NCBI GenBank assembly: GCA_025943965.1
Contig: JAPCWD010000009.1
Span: 1-64,000, forward strand
DNA length: 64,000 nucleotides
Direction: 5' to 3'
Source of the DNA: Synergistaceae bacterium DZ-S4
GTDB lineage: Bacteria > Synergistota > Synergistia > Synergistales > Synergistaceae
A program made the translations under genes and the position numbers. Of the stretch, positions 29,616 to 38,221 are shown one piece after another (within the stretch, counting starts at the first letter, position 1; each line of letters starts with the position of its first letter). The notes beneath the pieces were generated by a model, which worked only from the letters and a program-made list of their open reading frames with translations, did no database searches and was not told the DNA's origin.

Positions 29616-30562
29616 CAGTCAGCAAACCTCTTCAATCTTTCGATCTCCGCCGCCGCGCCATTGATGATGTCCTCTATGATCGCCGCAGCGGGCTCAATTT
29701 TTCTGACAAGGCCGGCAGATTGTCCTGCCATCAGCGAGCCCCATTTTGTATCCCCCTCAACGACAGCAAGCCTCAGTTTGCCTGTGCCAAGTTTCTCGAG
29801 CTCTTCTACCGAAGCGCCCCTTTTTTCCAACTCCTCGAACTCTTTGGAGAGTTTATTCTTGAGGCCCCTCACGGGATGGCCTGTGGACCTGCCGGTCACC
29901 ACGGTAGCTCTGTCGTTGGACTCAATAATTTTTTCTTTGTAATTGATGTGGACATTGGACTCGGCAGCACATACGAAGCGGGTGCCTACCTGGACTCCCT
30001 CTGCCCCAAGCGCAAATGCAGCTGCCATTCCTCTTCCGTCGGCGATCCCGCCTGCAGCGATCACAGGTATCGAAATGACATCTGTGACCTGAGGTACAAG
30101 GTTCATCGTGGTGATCTCGCCTATGTGTCCGCCGGCCTCAGTTCCTTCAGCCACTACAGCATCAGCCCCCTGCTTTGACACTCTTTCAGCATGAGCTGTG
30201 GATGCAATTACAGGCACCACCACAGTCCCGAGAGGCTTAAGCCTGTCAAGCACTTTGCCGGGCATACCCGCACCGGTCGTCACGACAGGCACTCTGTACT
30301 GGGCAGCGATCTCAAGCGCATCGTCGGCTGTCGGAGAAAGCAGCATTATGTTCATTGCGAATGGTTTGTCCGTCAATTTTCTTATCTTGACGATCTGTTG
30401 TTCCAGAAGTTCAGGCGGCATGCTTGCGGCGGCAATGACTCCAAGCCCTCCCGCATTGCTCACAGCCGCGGCGAGGTCCGCATCAGCCACCCATGCCATT
30501 CCGCCCTGGATCACAGGGTATTTTATTTTTAAAAGTTGCGTAACACGGTTGTGTTCAAACAT
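29615..30562 (-). CDS. fabK: Enoyl-ACP reductase II (FabK, FMN-dependent)
   Basis: FabK reduces enoyl-ACP in place of FabI and is not inhibited by triclosan. The 315-residue protein is of the nitronate-monooxygenase/FabK family, with YPVIQGGMAWVADADLAAAVS at the N-terminus and the FMN phosphate site in AAGGIADGRGMAAA and GAEGVQVGTRF. Its position between fabH and fabD supports FabK rather than nitronate monooxygenase. No fabI or fabL is seen in the window. Confidence 0.93.
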   Translation of the reverse strand: MFEHNRVTQLLKIKYPVIQGGMAWVADADLAAAVSNAGGLGVIAAASMPPELLEQQIVKIRKLTDKPFAMNIMLLSPTADDALEIAAQYRVPVVTTGAGMPGKVLDRLKPLGTVVVPVIASTAHAERVSKQGADAVVAEGTEAGGHIGEITTMNLVPQVTDVISIPVIAAGGIADGRGMAAAFALGAEGVQVGTRFVCAAESNVHINYKEKIIESNDRATVVTGRSTGHPVRGLKNKLSKEFEELEKRGASVEELEKLGTGKLRLAVVEGDTKWGSLMAGQSAGLVRKIEPAAAIIEDIINGAAAEIERLKRFAD

Positions 30563-30574
30563 TTTATCTTCCCT

Positions 30575-31540
30575 CTATGCCTGGTAAAGCAGGGCTCCGA
30601 GAGTCATGCCTGCGCCAAAGGCAACGAAGCACACTTTGTCTCCGTCCTTTATCCTGCCGGACCCCATAGCCTCGTGAAGCGTTATCATCAGCGATGCCGC
30701 GGACGTGTTGCCATACTCGGGGAGGTTTATGAGCGTCTTTTCCTGTGATACGTTAAGCCTCTTGAAAACTCCGTCGATTATCCTCGTATTGGCCTGGTGG
30801 AAGATCCAGAAGTCGATCTCTTCCGGCGTCAGACCCGAATCCTGGCAGAATCCCTTTATGAATTTAGGCATTACTGTATTTACAAACTTGAAGACCTCGT
30901 TGCCCTTCATCTTAACGATCGGCATGATATGGTCTTCATCGCTTTCAAGCCTTATCATCTCGTGTCCGGTGCCGTCGGCCAGCAGCCGGGTGGATGTAAA
31001 CCCGCCATCACCCTCGGCAGCTCCCACCACACATGCCCCGGCACCATCACCAAAGAGGATGCAGGTCCCCCTGTCTGTCCAGTCTATTATGTCTCTGAAA
31101 ACCTCAGCACCGATAACAAGGACTTTGTCCCATATCCCGCTCGATATTCCTGATGCCGCCACTGAAAGTGCGGTGAGGCTTCCCGTGCATCCGGCCTGGA
31201 TGTCTATCGCTCCGGCATTAACAGCCCCAATCATTCCCTGGACCTTGCAGGAGACGCTCGGAAATACCGTGTCGGGCGAATTTGTCCCGACAAGGACCAT
31301 GTCCAGCTGATCTGCCGTCAATCCTGCATCCTCAAGGGCAAGTACCGCAGCCCTGTATGCAAGGTCGCTGCATTTTTCTCCTTCAACGGCAAAGTGTCTC
31401 TTGCTTATGCCGGTCCTCTCGACGATCCACTGGTCGTTGGTCTCGACGATTTTTTCGAAATCCTTGTTCGTCATGATTTTTTCCGGGATATATTTGCTGG
31501 TCCCCAGTATTTTTGTTTTCCTGCCCGTGTATTTGATCAT
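30575..31540 (-). CDS. fabH: Beta-ketoacyl-ACP synthase III
   Basis: FabH starts fatty acid synthesis from acyl-CoA and malonyl-ACP. The 321-residue protein has the Cys-His-Asn triad: Cys in IQAGCTGSLTAL near residue 115, His in FHQANTRII near 245, and Asn in YGNTSAAS near 280. The ATG overlaps the plsX stop by four bases. Confidence 0.97.
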   Translation of the reverse strand: MIKYTGRKTKILGTSKYIPEKIMTNKDFEKIVETNDQWIVERTGISKRHFAVEGEKCSDLAYRAAVLALEDAGLTADQLDMVLVGTNSPDTVFPSVSCKVQGMIGAVNAGAIDIQAGCTGSLTALSVAASGISSGIWDKVLVIGAEVFRDIIDWTDRGTCILFGDGAGACVVGAAEGDGGFTSTRLLADGTGHEMIRLESDEDHIMPIVKMKGNEVFKFVNTVMPKFIKGFCQDSGLTPEEIDFWIFHQANTRIIDGVFKRLNVSQEKTLINLPEYGNTSAASLMITLHEAMGSGRIKDGDKVCFVAFGAGMTLGALLYQA

Positions 31541-32541
31541 TCTGCACCACCCCTGGCTATTTCTTCTCTGATCCTTCCAACTCCGTTATGTTCTACAAAA
31601 TTCGCCGCGCTCAGTATGGCATATGATATTGCCTTTCTCTTGGAACGGCCGTGTACCTTTATGACCGTACCGTTCACGCCAAGCACGGGAGATCCGCCGG
31701 CTTTTTCCCAGTCAAACCTTCCAAGCACCCTTTTCATGGCTGGCCACATAAAGAGGAGCCCTACCTTGGGCAGCAGATGGTTGACATACTCTTCCTTGAA
31801 CTGGTTCTTAAGCAGTTCACCAAGGCCTTCCCCGAATTTAATGACAACGTTGCCGGTAAAGCCGTCGCAGACGATAACGTCAGATACGCCGTTCGGTATG
31901 TCGTTCGCCTCGGCAAATCCCTGGTAATTCAGATCACTGTTCTCTATCAGCTGTCTTGCAGCAGATATGACATCGTCTCCCTTTGTAAGCTCCTCTCCCA
32001 TGTTGAGCAGCCTTACAGAGGGGTTTTCAACATTCCTGAACAGCTTCATGTAAATGGACCCCATCTGTGCAAACTGAAAAAGGTTTATTGGTTTGCATCT
32101 GACGGTACCCCCCACATCCATCAGGAGGGTAGGCCTGTTAAGCACAGGGAGCATTGCACCAAGTCCGGGCCTGTCAATGCCGGGTATGCGTCCGAGGAGG
32201 ATCACTCCCCCGGCGGCTATTGCTCCCGTGTTGCCTGATGATACTATGCCGGCTGCCTCTCCGGACCTTACCATTTCAAACCCTATTACAAGGCTTGAAT
32301 TCTTTTTTCTTCTTATGGAGATCGAGGGAGAGTCTCCCCCGTTTATCACTTCATCCGCCGGAACTATGTTCAGCCTGGAGCGGACGTTTTTTTCTGCCTT
32401 TTCAATAATTGGTTTTATTTTTTCGCTGTCACCTATCAGCGCAACGGAAAGGTGCGGCTGTTCGCGGCAGGCAAGTATCGCTCCGTTGCACGGCTCTAAC
32501 GGAGCATGGTCCCCTCCCATTGCATCAAGTGCTATCAGCAT
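31537..32541 (-). CDS. plsX: Phosphate acyltransferase PlsX
   Basis: PlsX makes acyl phosphate from acyl-ACP for phospholipid synthesis with PlsY. The 334-residue protein opens with IALDAMGGDHAP, the family hallmark, and contains SSGNTGAIAAGGVILLGRIPGIDRP and VVCDGFTGNV-like segments. It follows fapR by 14 bases and overlaps fabH, in the fapR-plsX-fab order known from Bacillus, although here the third gene is fabH rather than fabD. Confidence 0.97.
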   Translation of the reverse strand: MLIALDAMGGDHAPLEPCNGAILACREQPHLSVALIGDSEKIKPIIEKAEKNVRSRLNIVPADEVINGGDSPSISIRRKKNSSLVIGFEMVRSGEAAGIVSSGNTGAIAAGGVILLGRIPGIDRPGLGAMLPVLNRPTLLMDVGGTVRCKPINLFQFAQMGSIYMKLFRNVENPSVRLLNMGEELTKGDDVISAARQLIENSDLNYQGFAEANDIPNGVSDVIVCDGFTGNVVIKFGEGLGELLKNQFKEEYVNHLLPKVGLLFMWPAMKRVLGRFDWEKAGGSPVLGVNGTVIKVHGRSKRKAISYAILSAANFVEHNGVGRIREEIARGGAE

Positions 32542-32555
32542 CTCTTTTCCCCCAT

Positions 32556-33125
32556 CTATGCCAGTTCTTCAGAATTTTTTGCAACTACTACGAATCTTCC
32601 GACGAATACTTCCCTGTCAGCAACACGCGTATGAACACTGACAACGTATTTGTCACCTTTGTGGGTCCCCACTTTTGACCTGGCAAATATCCTTTCACCT
32701 ACAAAAGCCGCGCGCCGGTACCTTAGCCTTGCAGAGCCGACCACGACCATTTCCCTGTCTATGGTTGCGATAGCAAGAGTCGCAGCCTGGGCGTATATAT
32801 AGTAATCACCAACAAGATTGGTATGCCTGAACGCCATGTCCCTGGTCGTGTTCAGGACAGAGAGGGCCCACCCATCGGGCTCAAGTTCAATAAGTTCGCC
32901 TACGACTTCTTCAGCTCTTAAAGATTTGAGCCTGCTTGTTGCCTGCTCGGCCATGGTACGCATCCTCTCCCTCAGCTCAGGAATGGAGAGGATCCCGCGG
33001 TCAAGACGCACGGTACTCATACTCACTCCAAGGGAGACGGCTATCTCTTCGTCAGTCATGAGTGGGTTGGTCGATATGAGCTCTATCAGCTGTTTGTGCC
33101 TCTGCTTCTTAAGTTCTGAGCGCAT
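32556..33125 (-). CDS. fapR: Fatty acid biosynthesis repressor FapR
   Basis: FapR represses fab and pls genes and is released by malonyl-CoA. The protein is 189 residues from the ATG at 33125 (GGGAG eight bases upstream). An N-terminal helix-turn-helix (TDEEIAVSLGVSMSTVRLDR, about residues 25-45) is followed by a hot-dog domain with DMAFRHTNLVGDYYIYAQA, the ligand-binding fold. It heads the plsX-fab operon. A candidate FapR operator lies over its own transcription start, so the cluster is probably autoregulated. Confidence 0.93.
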   Translation of the reverse strand: MRSELKKQRHKQLIELISTNPLMTDEEIAVSLGVSMSTVRLDRGILSIPELRERMRTMAEQATSRLKSLRAEEVVGELIELEPDGWALSVLNTTRDMAFRHTNLVGDYYIYAQAATLAIATIDREMVVVGSARLRYRRAAFVGERIFARSKVGTHKGDKYVVSVHTRVADREVFVGRFVVVAKNSEELA

Positions 33126-33151
33126 TAAGGCATCTCCCGGCAAAAGTAATT

Positions 33152-33167
33152 GTTAGCAGGTCATAAC
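33152..33167 (-). promoter_or_regulatory. Candidate FapR operator
   Basis: The minus-strand sequence GTTATGACCTGCTAAC is an imperfect inverted repeat with the ACCTG core and the TTA/TAA arms of the known FapR site. It lies just downstream of the -10 box, covering the expected start of transcription, and 27 bases before the fapR start codon. Confidence 0.6.
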
Positions 33168-33174
33168 ACCAGAC

Positions 33175-33203
33175 AAGATATTACAGAAATTGAAAGTTGT
33201 CAA
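33175..33203 (-). promoter_or_regulatory. Sigma-70 promoter of the fapR-plsX-fab operon
   Basis: On the minus strand a perfect TTGACA (33198-33203) is followed after 17 bases by TATCTT (33175-33180). The candidate FapR operator starts about eight bases downstream. Confidence 0.8.
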
Positions 33204-33293
33204 TAACAAATCACGGGTACAACATTTTTTTAAAGGCACGGTAAGCCAATGGCCATCAGCCTTACCATGACTTATGACAAGGGGCCATAATAT

Positions 33294-33334
33294 AAGATCC
33301 GGAGCAAAAGGGATGACCCTTTGCTCCGGATCTT
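33294..33334 (-). terminator. Long hairpin after rpmF, probable terminator
   Basis: An 18-base-pair stem with one bulged A (AAGATCCGGAGCAAAAGGG with CCCTTTGCTCCGGATCTT, loop of four) lies 16 bases after the rpmF stop. The minus strand continues ATATTATGG, so the T-run is poor. The hairpin is nevertheless very stable and separates rpmF from the fapR promoter. Confidence 0.6.
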
Positions 33335-33349
33335 TCAGATTTCGTTCCA

Positions 33350-33556
33350 TTAATCCTTAGCGGCTGCAGAGGCTTCTGAAACCTTTATAACCTGGCGTCC
33401 CTTGTAGTAACCGCATGCAGGGCAGGCTTTGTATGTTTCTATCATCTCGCCGCAATGGGTGCAGGCCGTGAGACTTGGTCCTGAAAGAGCACCTAGCCAC
33501 TGTGCCTTGCGGTTGTGTGTACGTGAGTGGGATACTCGCCTTTTTGGAGTTGCCAT
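33350..33556 (-). CDS. rpmF: 50S ribosomal protein L32
   Basis: L32 is a small zinc-ribbon protein of the large subunit. The 68-residue product begins MATPKRRVSHSRTHNRKAQW and has two CxxC pairs (CTHC and CPAC) that bind zinc, so it is the zinc-containing form. It lies between yceD and fapR, a conserved place that ties ribosome supply to fatty-acid synthesis. Confidence 0.97.
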   Translation of the reverse strand: MATPKRRVSHSRTHNRKAQWLGALSGPSLTACTHCGEMIETYKACPACGYYKGRQVIKVSEASAAAKD

Positions 33557-33630
33557 AATTTGTTCCCCCCTTAAATCTTCAGCGAAAATGTCGCCTGTGC
33601 AATTCTATCACTTTTTTACTTTTTATGCAG

Positions 33631-34221
33631 TCAGTTATTTTCCCGGTCTTTCTGCACTAAAGATCTGAGTACTTCAAAGCGCGGATCGCCCTCGTCATCA
33701 GTACAGGAGCATGACGACTTATTGAGATCGGCTCCGCATTTGGGACAGAGTCCCCTGCACTCCTGCGAGCAGACAGGTGCGGACGGAAGAAGCGTTATCA
33801 GGACCTCCCAGATCAGAGGGCCAAGGTCTATCTCATCCTCCCATGAGTCAAGGATCATGACCTCTTCGTCTCCGTCTGCTTCAAAATCCGGTTCGGCTCT
33901 TTTGTCCTCTTCTTTGTCCAGTGAGAAAAGATACCTTAATTCTCCCTCAATTGCAACCCCCGCAGGTTCAAGACATCTTGAACATGGTACATTCAACCTT
34001 CCGGATACCGATATGGAGGTGATTATCCGGCCTTCCGTCCTGTAAGCCTCAACTTTGACCTCAAGGGGGCCCTCCACGGAGTAAAGCTGTCCCCAATAAC
34101 TGATCTTCCTGTCAGCCGAAACAAAAAAACTTTCCGTAAAAGGAGTGCCGTCCTTCGGGACAGCCGGGATGACAAGCCTGTGATGCCAGCTGTTGGGCGC
34201 GGCTTCGATATGCTCAGCCAT
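33631..34221 (-). CDS. yceD: YceD/DUF177 family protein
   Basis: The 196-residue protein belongs to the DUF177 family almost always found before rpmF; a plant homologue and bacterial YceD act in 23S rRNA accumulation. Two Cys pairs are visible: VPCSRCLEP in the middle and CGLCPKCG-like (CRGLCPKCGADLN) near the C-terminus, the latter a likely zinc site. The ATG at 34221 is chosen for its GGAG site; the longer frame would overlap ackA. It follows ackA with about ten bases between stop and start. Confidence 0.88.
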   Translation of the reverse strand: MAEHIEAAPNSWHHRLVIPAVPKDGTPFTESFFVSADRKISYWGQLYSVEGPLEVKVEAYRTEGRIITSISVSGRLNVPCSRCLEPAGVAIEGELRYLFSLDKEEDKRAEPDFEADGDEEVMILDSWEDEIDLGPLIWEVLITLLPSAPVCSQECRGLCPKCGADLNKSSCSCTDDEGDPRFEVLRSLVQKDRENN

Positions 34222-34231
34222 TATTCTCCGG

Positions 34232-35428
34232 TCATCTGGCCTCGCAGCAGCGTTTGGTATCCCTTGCAATGACCATTTCCTCGTCTGTCGGAACGACCAT
34301 TACCGCTACCCTTGAATCCGGGGTGCTGAAAATGACCTCTTTCCCGCGGACCTTGTTCTTCGCGGGGTCGATCTTCACTCCCATGAATTCCAAGCCCCTG
34401 CAAACCTCTTCACGGAACGAAACTCCGTTTTCCCCTATGCCTGCAGTGAAGACCAGTACATCTATTCCGCCCATCGCGGCAGCATAAGAACCGATATACT
34501 TCTTGACATGGTAGATGAGCATTTCCTGCGCAAGCTTAGCGCGTTCGTCACCCTTCTCAGCGGCTTCCTCAACATCGCGGAGGTCGCTTGATATGCCGGA
34601 GACGCCCTGAAGGCCGCTCTTTTTGTGGACTATGTCGCTTACCGTCTTTACGTCACCATGCTTCTCCATCAGGTAGAGCATTACCGACGGGTCCAGATTT
34701 CCGCTGCGTGTCCCCATAAGAACTCCTTCAGCCGTACCGTAGCCGAGGCTCGTATCTACCGATTGTCCGCCGTCAACAGCAGTGATGGAGCTTCCGTTTC
34801 CGAGGTGACATGTAACTGTCTTGAGTTCCTCAACCGGCCTTCCCAGTATCTCGGCTGCCCTGTTGGCTACGTAGTAATGGCTGGTGCCGTGGAAGCCATA
34901 GCGGCGCACCCTGTCTTCCTCGTAATAGCTGTAAGGAATGCCGTATGTAAAGGCCTTCGGGGGCATTGACTGATGGAAGGCTGTGTCAAAGACGACTACG
35001 TTCGGTGTCCCCGGGAGGACTTCCATGAGAGCACGGACACCCTGAAGGTTCGCCGGGTTGTGGAGTGGCGCAAGATGGATAACTTCTTCTATTGCCTTGA
35101 TGACTTCGGGTGTGACAAGCACTGACGACGTGAACTTCTCTCCGCCGTGGACCATCCTGTGTCCTGCCGCCGAAAGCTCGCTCAGGTCTTTTATAACACC
35201 ATGTTCGGGATCGATGAGCATTTCAAGTACATACTTGATCGCTACTGTATGGTTCGGGAAATCAACTTCACGGGACACCGGGTCTTTCCCTGTTTTCGTA
35301 TGTTTGATCTTTGAGCCGTCAATGCCGATGCGCTCAACAAGCCCCTTGGCAAGGACAGCTTCACCGTCCATGTCGATAAGCTGATACTTGAAAGAAGAAC
35401 TTCCGCAGTTAAGAACTAGAATTTTCAT
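34232..35428 (-). CDS. ackA: Acetate kinase
   Basis: AckA interconverts acetyl phosphate and acetate with ATP, the main substrate-level ATP step in an amino-acid fermenter. The ATG at 35428 gives 398 residues, the family length, and the canonical MKILVLNCGSSSFKYQL opening. Further motifs are GHRMVHGG, DTAFHQSMP, GFHGTSHYYV, CHLGNGSSI and FTAGIGENG. A GGGAGG lies about 13 bases before the start, somewhat far. No pta gene is adjacent. It is divergent from tmcAL. Confidence 0.97.
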   Translation of the reverse strand: MKILVLNCGSSSFKYQLIDMDGEAVLAKGLVERIGIDGSKIKHTKTGKDPVSREVDFPNHTVAIKYVLEMLIDPEHGVIKDLSELSAAGHRMVHGGEKFTSSVLVTPEVIKAIEEVIHLAPLHNPANLQGVRALMEVLPGTPNVVVFDTAFHQSMPPKAFTYGIPYSYYEEDRVRRYGFHGTSHYYVANRAAEILGRPVEELKTVTCHLGNGSSITAVDGGQSVDTSLGYGTAEGVLMGTRSGNLDPSVMLYLMEKHGDVKTVSDIVHKKSGLQGVSGISSDLRDVEEAAEKGDERAKLAQEMLIYHVKKYIGSYAAAMGGIDVLVFTAGIGENGVSFREEVCRGLEFMGVKIDPAKNKVRGKEVIFSTPDSRVAVMVVPTDEEMVIARDTKRCCEAR

Positions 35429-35509
35429 TAGAATGAGATTGCCTCCCTTATTCTGATTATCCCCGCACCTTTGTGGTATTCTTACCATAAGAGGACGGTG
35501 ATTGAATAT

Positions 35510-36727
35510 ATGCATACTCCCATAACAGGGATAGTTGCCGAATATAACCCGCTCCACCACGGACACAGGCATCATATGGACCAGGCCCGCACACTCTCCG
35601 GTGCCGAGGGCATCATAGTCGTGCTCTCCTCAAACTTTGTCCAAAGAGGAGAACCTGCCCTGATCTCAAAGTGGGAGAGGACAAAGGCCGCCCTTGGATG
35701 CGGAGCTGACCTGGTGCTTGAGCTTCCTCTCGTCTTTTCTGCCCACAACGCAGGAGTATTCGCAAATGCCGCCGTCGACATCCTGGCAATGACAGGCATC
35801 GTAACACACATTTCCTTTGGGTTGGAATCCCCCGACTGGCAAATGGACAAAATCTTAGATATTCTAATCGAAGAACCGGAACCTTTCAAGTTTTGTTTAA
35901 AAGAAGAACTTGACAAAGGCTTTTCTTTTGTTGAATCGAGGGCCGCGGCTCTTGACCGTATGATCCCCGGAACAGCCGAAAAGCTGAAAGGTTCGAATAA
36001 TTCCCTTGCACTATCATACATGCTCAGGATAAAGAAACAAAATTGGGAAATAGATGCCGTTCCGGTAAAGAGGCTTGGTGCAGGATATCACGAAAATGAG
36101 CTTGCCGAATTTTCAAGCGCAACTGCTGTAAGGAAAGCTATTTCAAAAGGAAAAGTCTCGGAAGCCCTCTCGCAGCTCCCTGATTTTTCAGCAGGGATAT
36201 TAAATGAGGCGATCGGAAAAGGACGGACCTGCACCGACGAAGGAAAGCTGTGGAATATTCTCCGCTCCAAACTCGTATCAATGTCACCCGAAGAGATCTC
36301 AAATTACGCAGAGATAGGAGAGGGCATAGAGTACCTGCTGAGAGAAAAAGCTATAGTGAGCTCATCCTTCACCGAGTGGGGGAAGGCGTGCACCAGCAGG
36401 AGATATCCGCTGGGGCGGATACAGAGGCATGGCATTCACATACTTATCGGCCTCGAACATTGGACGAACAGGGCATTCCAAAGGATAGGGCCGCCCTACA
36501 TAAGAGTGCTGGGAATGAACGAAAAAGGCAGAAAAATGCTGAGGCGCATGAGGAAGACAGCATCTTTGCCCGTTATCACAAGGTGCGGCGCCGCTTCTTC
36601 AATATCTGATGCCGCGTCAAAAGTCATGAACTATGAACTCATAGGATCCGAGATATGGGAGCAGCTCGTGACTGAGGGAGAATTCGGAAGGGAACATTCC
36701 AGAAAGATCATTATAAGCGGGGAATAA
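35510..36727 (+). CDS. tmcAL: tRNA(Met) cytidine acetate ligase TmcAL
   Basis: TmcAL (formerly YlbM) makes N4-acetylcytidine at the wobble base of elongator tRNA-Met from acetate and ATP. The 405-residue protein begins MHTPITGIVAEYNPLHHGH, with the HxGH nucleotidyltransferase motif, and has FVQRGEPAL and GANAVIELP-like (GADLVLELPLVFSAHNAG) segments. It uses free acetate and lies divergent from acetate kinase. A GTG four codons upstream is an alternative start. A GNAT gene follows three bases after the stop. Confidence 0.92.
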   Translation: MHTPITGIVAEYNPLHHGHRHHMDQARTLSGAEGIIVVLSSNFVQRGEPALISKWERTKAALGCGADLVLELPLVFSAHNAGVFANAAVDILAMTGIVTHISFGLESPDWQMDKILDILIEEPEPFKFCLKEELDKGFSFVESRAAALDRMIPGTAEKLKGSNNSLALSYMLRIKKQNWEIDAVPVKRLGAGYHENELAEFSSATAVRKAISKGKVSEALSQLPDFSAGILNEAIGKGRTCTDEGKLWNILRSKLVSMSPEEISNYAEIGEGIEYLLREKAIVSSSFTEWGKACTSRRYPLGRIQRHGIHILIGLEHWTNRAFQRIGPPYIRVLGMNEKGRKMLRRMRKTASLPVITRCGAASSISDAASKVMNYELIGSEIWEQLVTEGEFGREHSRKIIISGE

Positions 36728-36730
36728 TAT

Positions 36731-37156
36731 ATGGGCATCGTATACAAATGTGGGATGACATCGATGGATTTTGAAAGGGTGGCAGATATGCTCTCGCAGG
36801 CATACTGGTCCCTCGGCATAAAGGCGGGTGAGATGAAAAAAGCGGCGGCAAATTCTGCCCTTGTGATCGGAGCTTTTTCCGAAGACGGCAGACAGATAGC
36901 TTATGGCCGTGTTATCTCAGACAAAACAAGATTTGCATACCTGACAGACTTTTATGTTGACGTGGAGTTCAGGCAAAAAGGCATCTGCCGTCAAATGGTG
37001 AAGCTTGTCATGGACCATCCCGACCTTGCCGACGTCTACCAGTGGCTTCTTGTCACAGGGGACGCGCACGGGCTTTACGAAAAATGCGGATTCAAAGTCA
37101 TTTCCCGTCCGCTGGATTTCATGGAGATCCGAAACCCACGTCCGAAGGACAGGTGA
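36731..37156 (+). CDS. GNAT family N-acetyltransferase
   Basis: The 141-residue protein has the GNAT fold, with FYVDVEFRQKGICRQMVKLVM as the acetyl-CoA-binding motif A (the usual RGxG is here RQKGIC) and a C-terminal YEKCGFK segment. The substrate is unknown. It is translated directly after tmcAL and converges on coaD, with only three bases between the stop codons. Confidence 0.85.
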   Translation: MGIVYKCGMTSMDFERVADMLSQAYWSLGIKAGEMKKAAANSALVIGAFSEDGRQIAYGRVISDKTRFAYLTDFYVDVEFRQKGICRQMVKLVMDHPDLADVYQWLLVTGDAHGLYEKCGFKVISRPLDFMEIRNPRPKDR

Positions 37157-37159
37157 CGA

Positions 37160-37648
37160 CTATACGTTGCGCGGGGGTATACGCTCCCTCAGGCGCCTGA
37201 ATACACCGGGCGGGACCATGTCCTTTATCGCACCTCCGAACTGGAAGGCATCCTTGATCCCTCTGCTTGAAAGATAAGAATACTTGGCGTCTGTAACGAT
37301 GAAGAAGGTCTCTATCTCAGGAGCCAGCTGCCTGTTCATCTGCGCGAGCTGGAATTCATATTCAAAGTCAGAAAGTGCGCGAAGGCCTCTGATTATTATC
37401 CTGCTCTGTTCCTGCCTCATAAAATCTACCAAAAGCCCTTCGAAAAACTTCACCTTGACGTTCGGAAGGTGGACCAGTGCCTCTCTGGCCATGATCTGCC
37501 TCTCTTCCTCGCTGAAAGTCGATCTCTTTTCGGGATTTACGAGGACTGCCACGACAAGCTCATCAAAGAGGGCTGCCCCTCTTTCGGCAATATAAATATG
37601 CCCGTTGGTTATCGGGTCGAAAGATCCGGGATAAACGGCCCTTATCAT
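37160..37648 (-). CDS. coaD: Phosphopantetheine adenylyltransferase
   Basis: CoaD makes dephospho-CoA from 4'-phosphopantetheine and ATP. The 162-residue protein has YPGSFDPITNGHIYI with the TxGH motif at the N-terminus, IIRGLRALSDFEYE in the middle and YSYLSSRGIKD near 130. The start overlaps the rsmD stop by four bases, the usual rsmD-coaD pair. Confidence 0.96.
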   Translation of the reverse strand: MIRAVYPGSFDPITNGHIYIAERGAALFDELVVAVLVNPEKRSTFSEEERQIMAREALVHLPNVKVKFFEGLLVDFMRQEQSRIIIRGLRALSDFEYEFQLAQMNRQLAPEIETFFIVTDAKYSYLSSRGIKDAFQFGGAIKDMVPPGVFRRLRERIPPRNV

Positions 37649-38133
37649 TGGTCAACACTCCTTCTGTAGAATGTGAGAACTGTGCCGCCGTAAGTTCTCT
37701 CCTCCCTCTTCCAGCCCGGAATATCATCTGCATCTTCTTTTTCGGAGTGTTCGAAGATCAGCGTTCCGCCGGGAGAGAGGACTTCGCTGTGTTTATGAAT
37801 AAGTTTGGGGAGTTCGGTTCCCCAGCCCAGTCCGTATGGCGGATCGGCAAAGATGATGTCAAACGACTCCCCGTTCCTTTCAAATTTTGATAAAACCCTT
37901 CTGACATCCATGCAATGACATTTTACATCCTCAGGCATGGTTTTAACTATATCGCCAAAGCGCTTTCTCTCCGATTCAACCAGACAGACCGGAGCCGCGT
38001 CCCTTTTATATGCATTGAGAGCTATCTGTCCGGTGCCTGAAAAAAGATCAAGAAAGCTTTTGCCCCTCAGAGGACCAAGTATGTTGAACAATGCCTGCAT
38101 GACCTTGCCCGTGGTAGGTCTCATTTCTTTCAT
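37645..38133 (-). CDS. rsmD: 16S rRNA (guanine966-N2)-methyltransferase RsmD
   Basis: RsmD methylates G966 of 16S rRNA. The protein is 162 residues from the ATG at 38133 (GGTGG upstream), with RPTTGKVMQALFNIL, the SAM motif FLDLFSGTGQIA, and the catalytic DPPYGLGW. It lacks the usual 10-20 residues of N-terminal RIIxGxxKGR strand; an upstream GTG adds only seven residues. It is coupled to coaD. Confidence 0.92.
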   Translation of the reverse strand: MKEMRPTTGKVMQALFNILGPLRGKSFLDLFSGTGQIALNAYKRDAAPVCLVESERKRFGDIVKTMPEDVKCHCMDVRRVLSKFERNGESFDIIFADPPYGLGWGTELPKLIHKHSEVLSPGGTLIFEHSEKEDADDIPGWKREERTYGGTVLTFYRRSVDQ

Positions 38134-38221
38134 ATCAGTTCCACCCTGCTTCACCTATTCATGACATAAAAAGAGTATAATAGCGAACATTAAAAGTGTA
38201 TACAAACATGGAGGGCAAATT

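Noticed and set aside
33153-33350. 65-codon minus-strand frame between rpmF and fapR
   Set aside because: It runs through the rpmF hairpin and the fapR promoter and operator, and its product is not protein-like.
37005-37277. Plus-strand frame spanning the end of the GNAT gene and coaD
   Set aside because: It is in a different phase from the GNAT gene and antisense to coaD, with no independent evidence.
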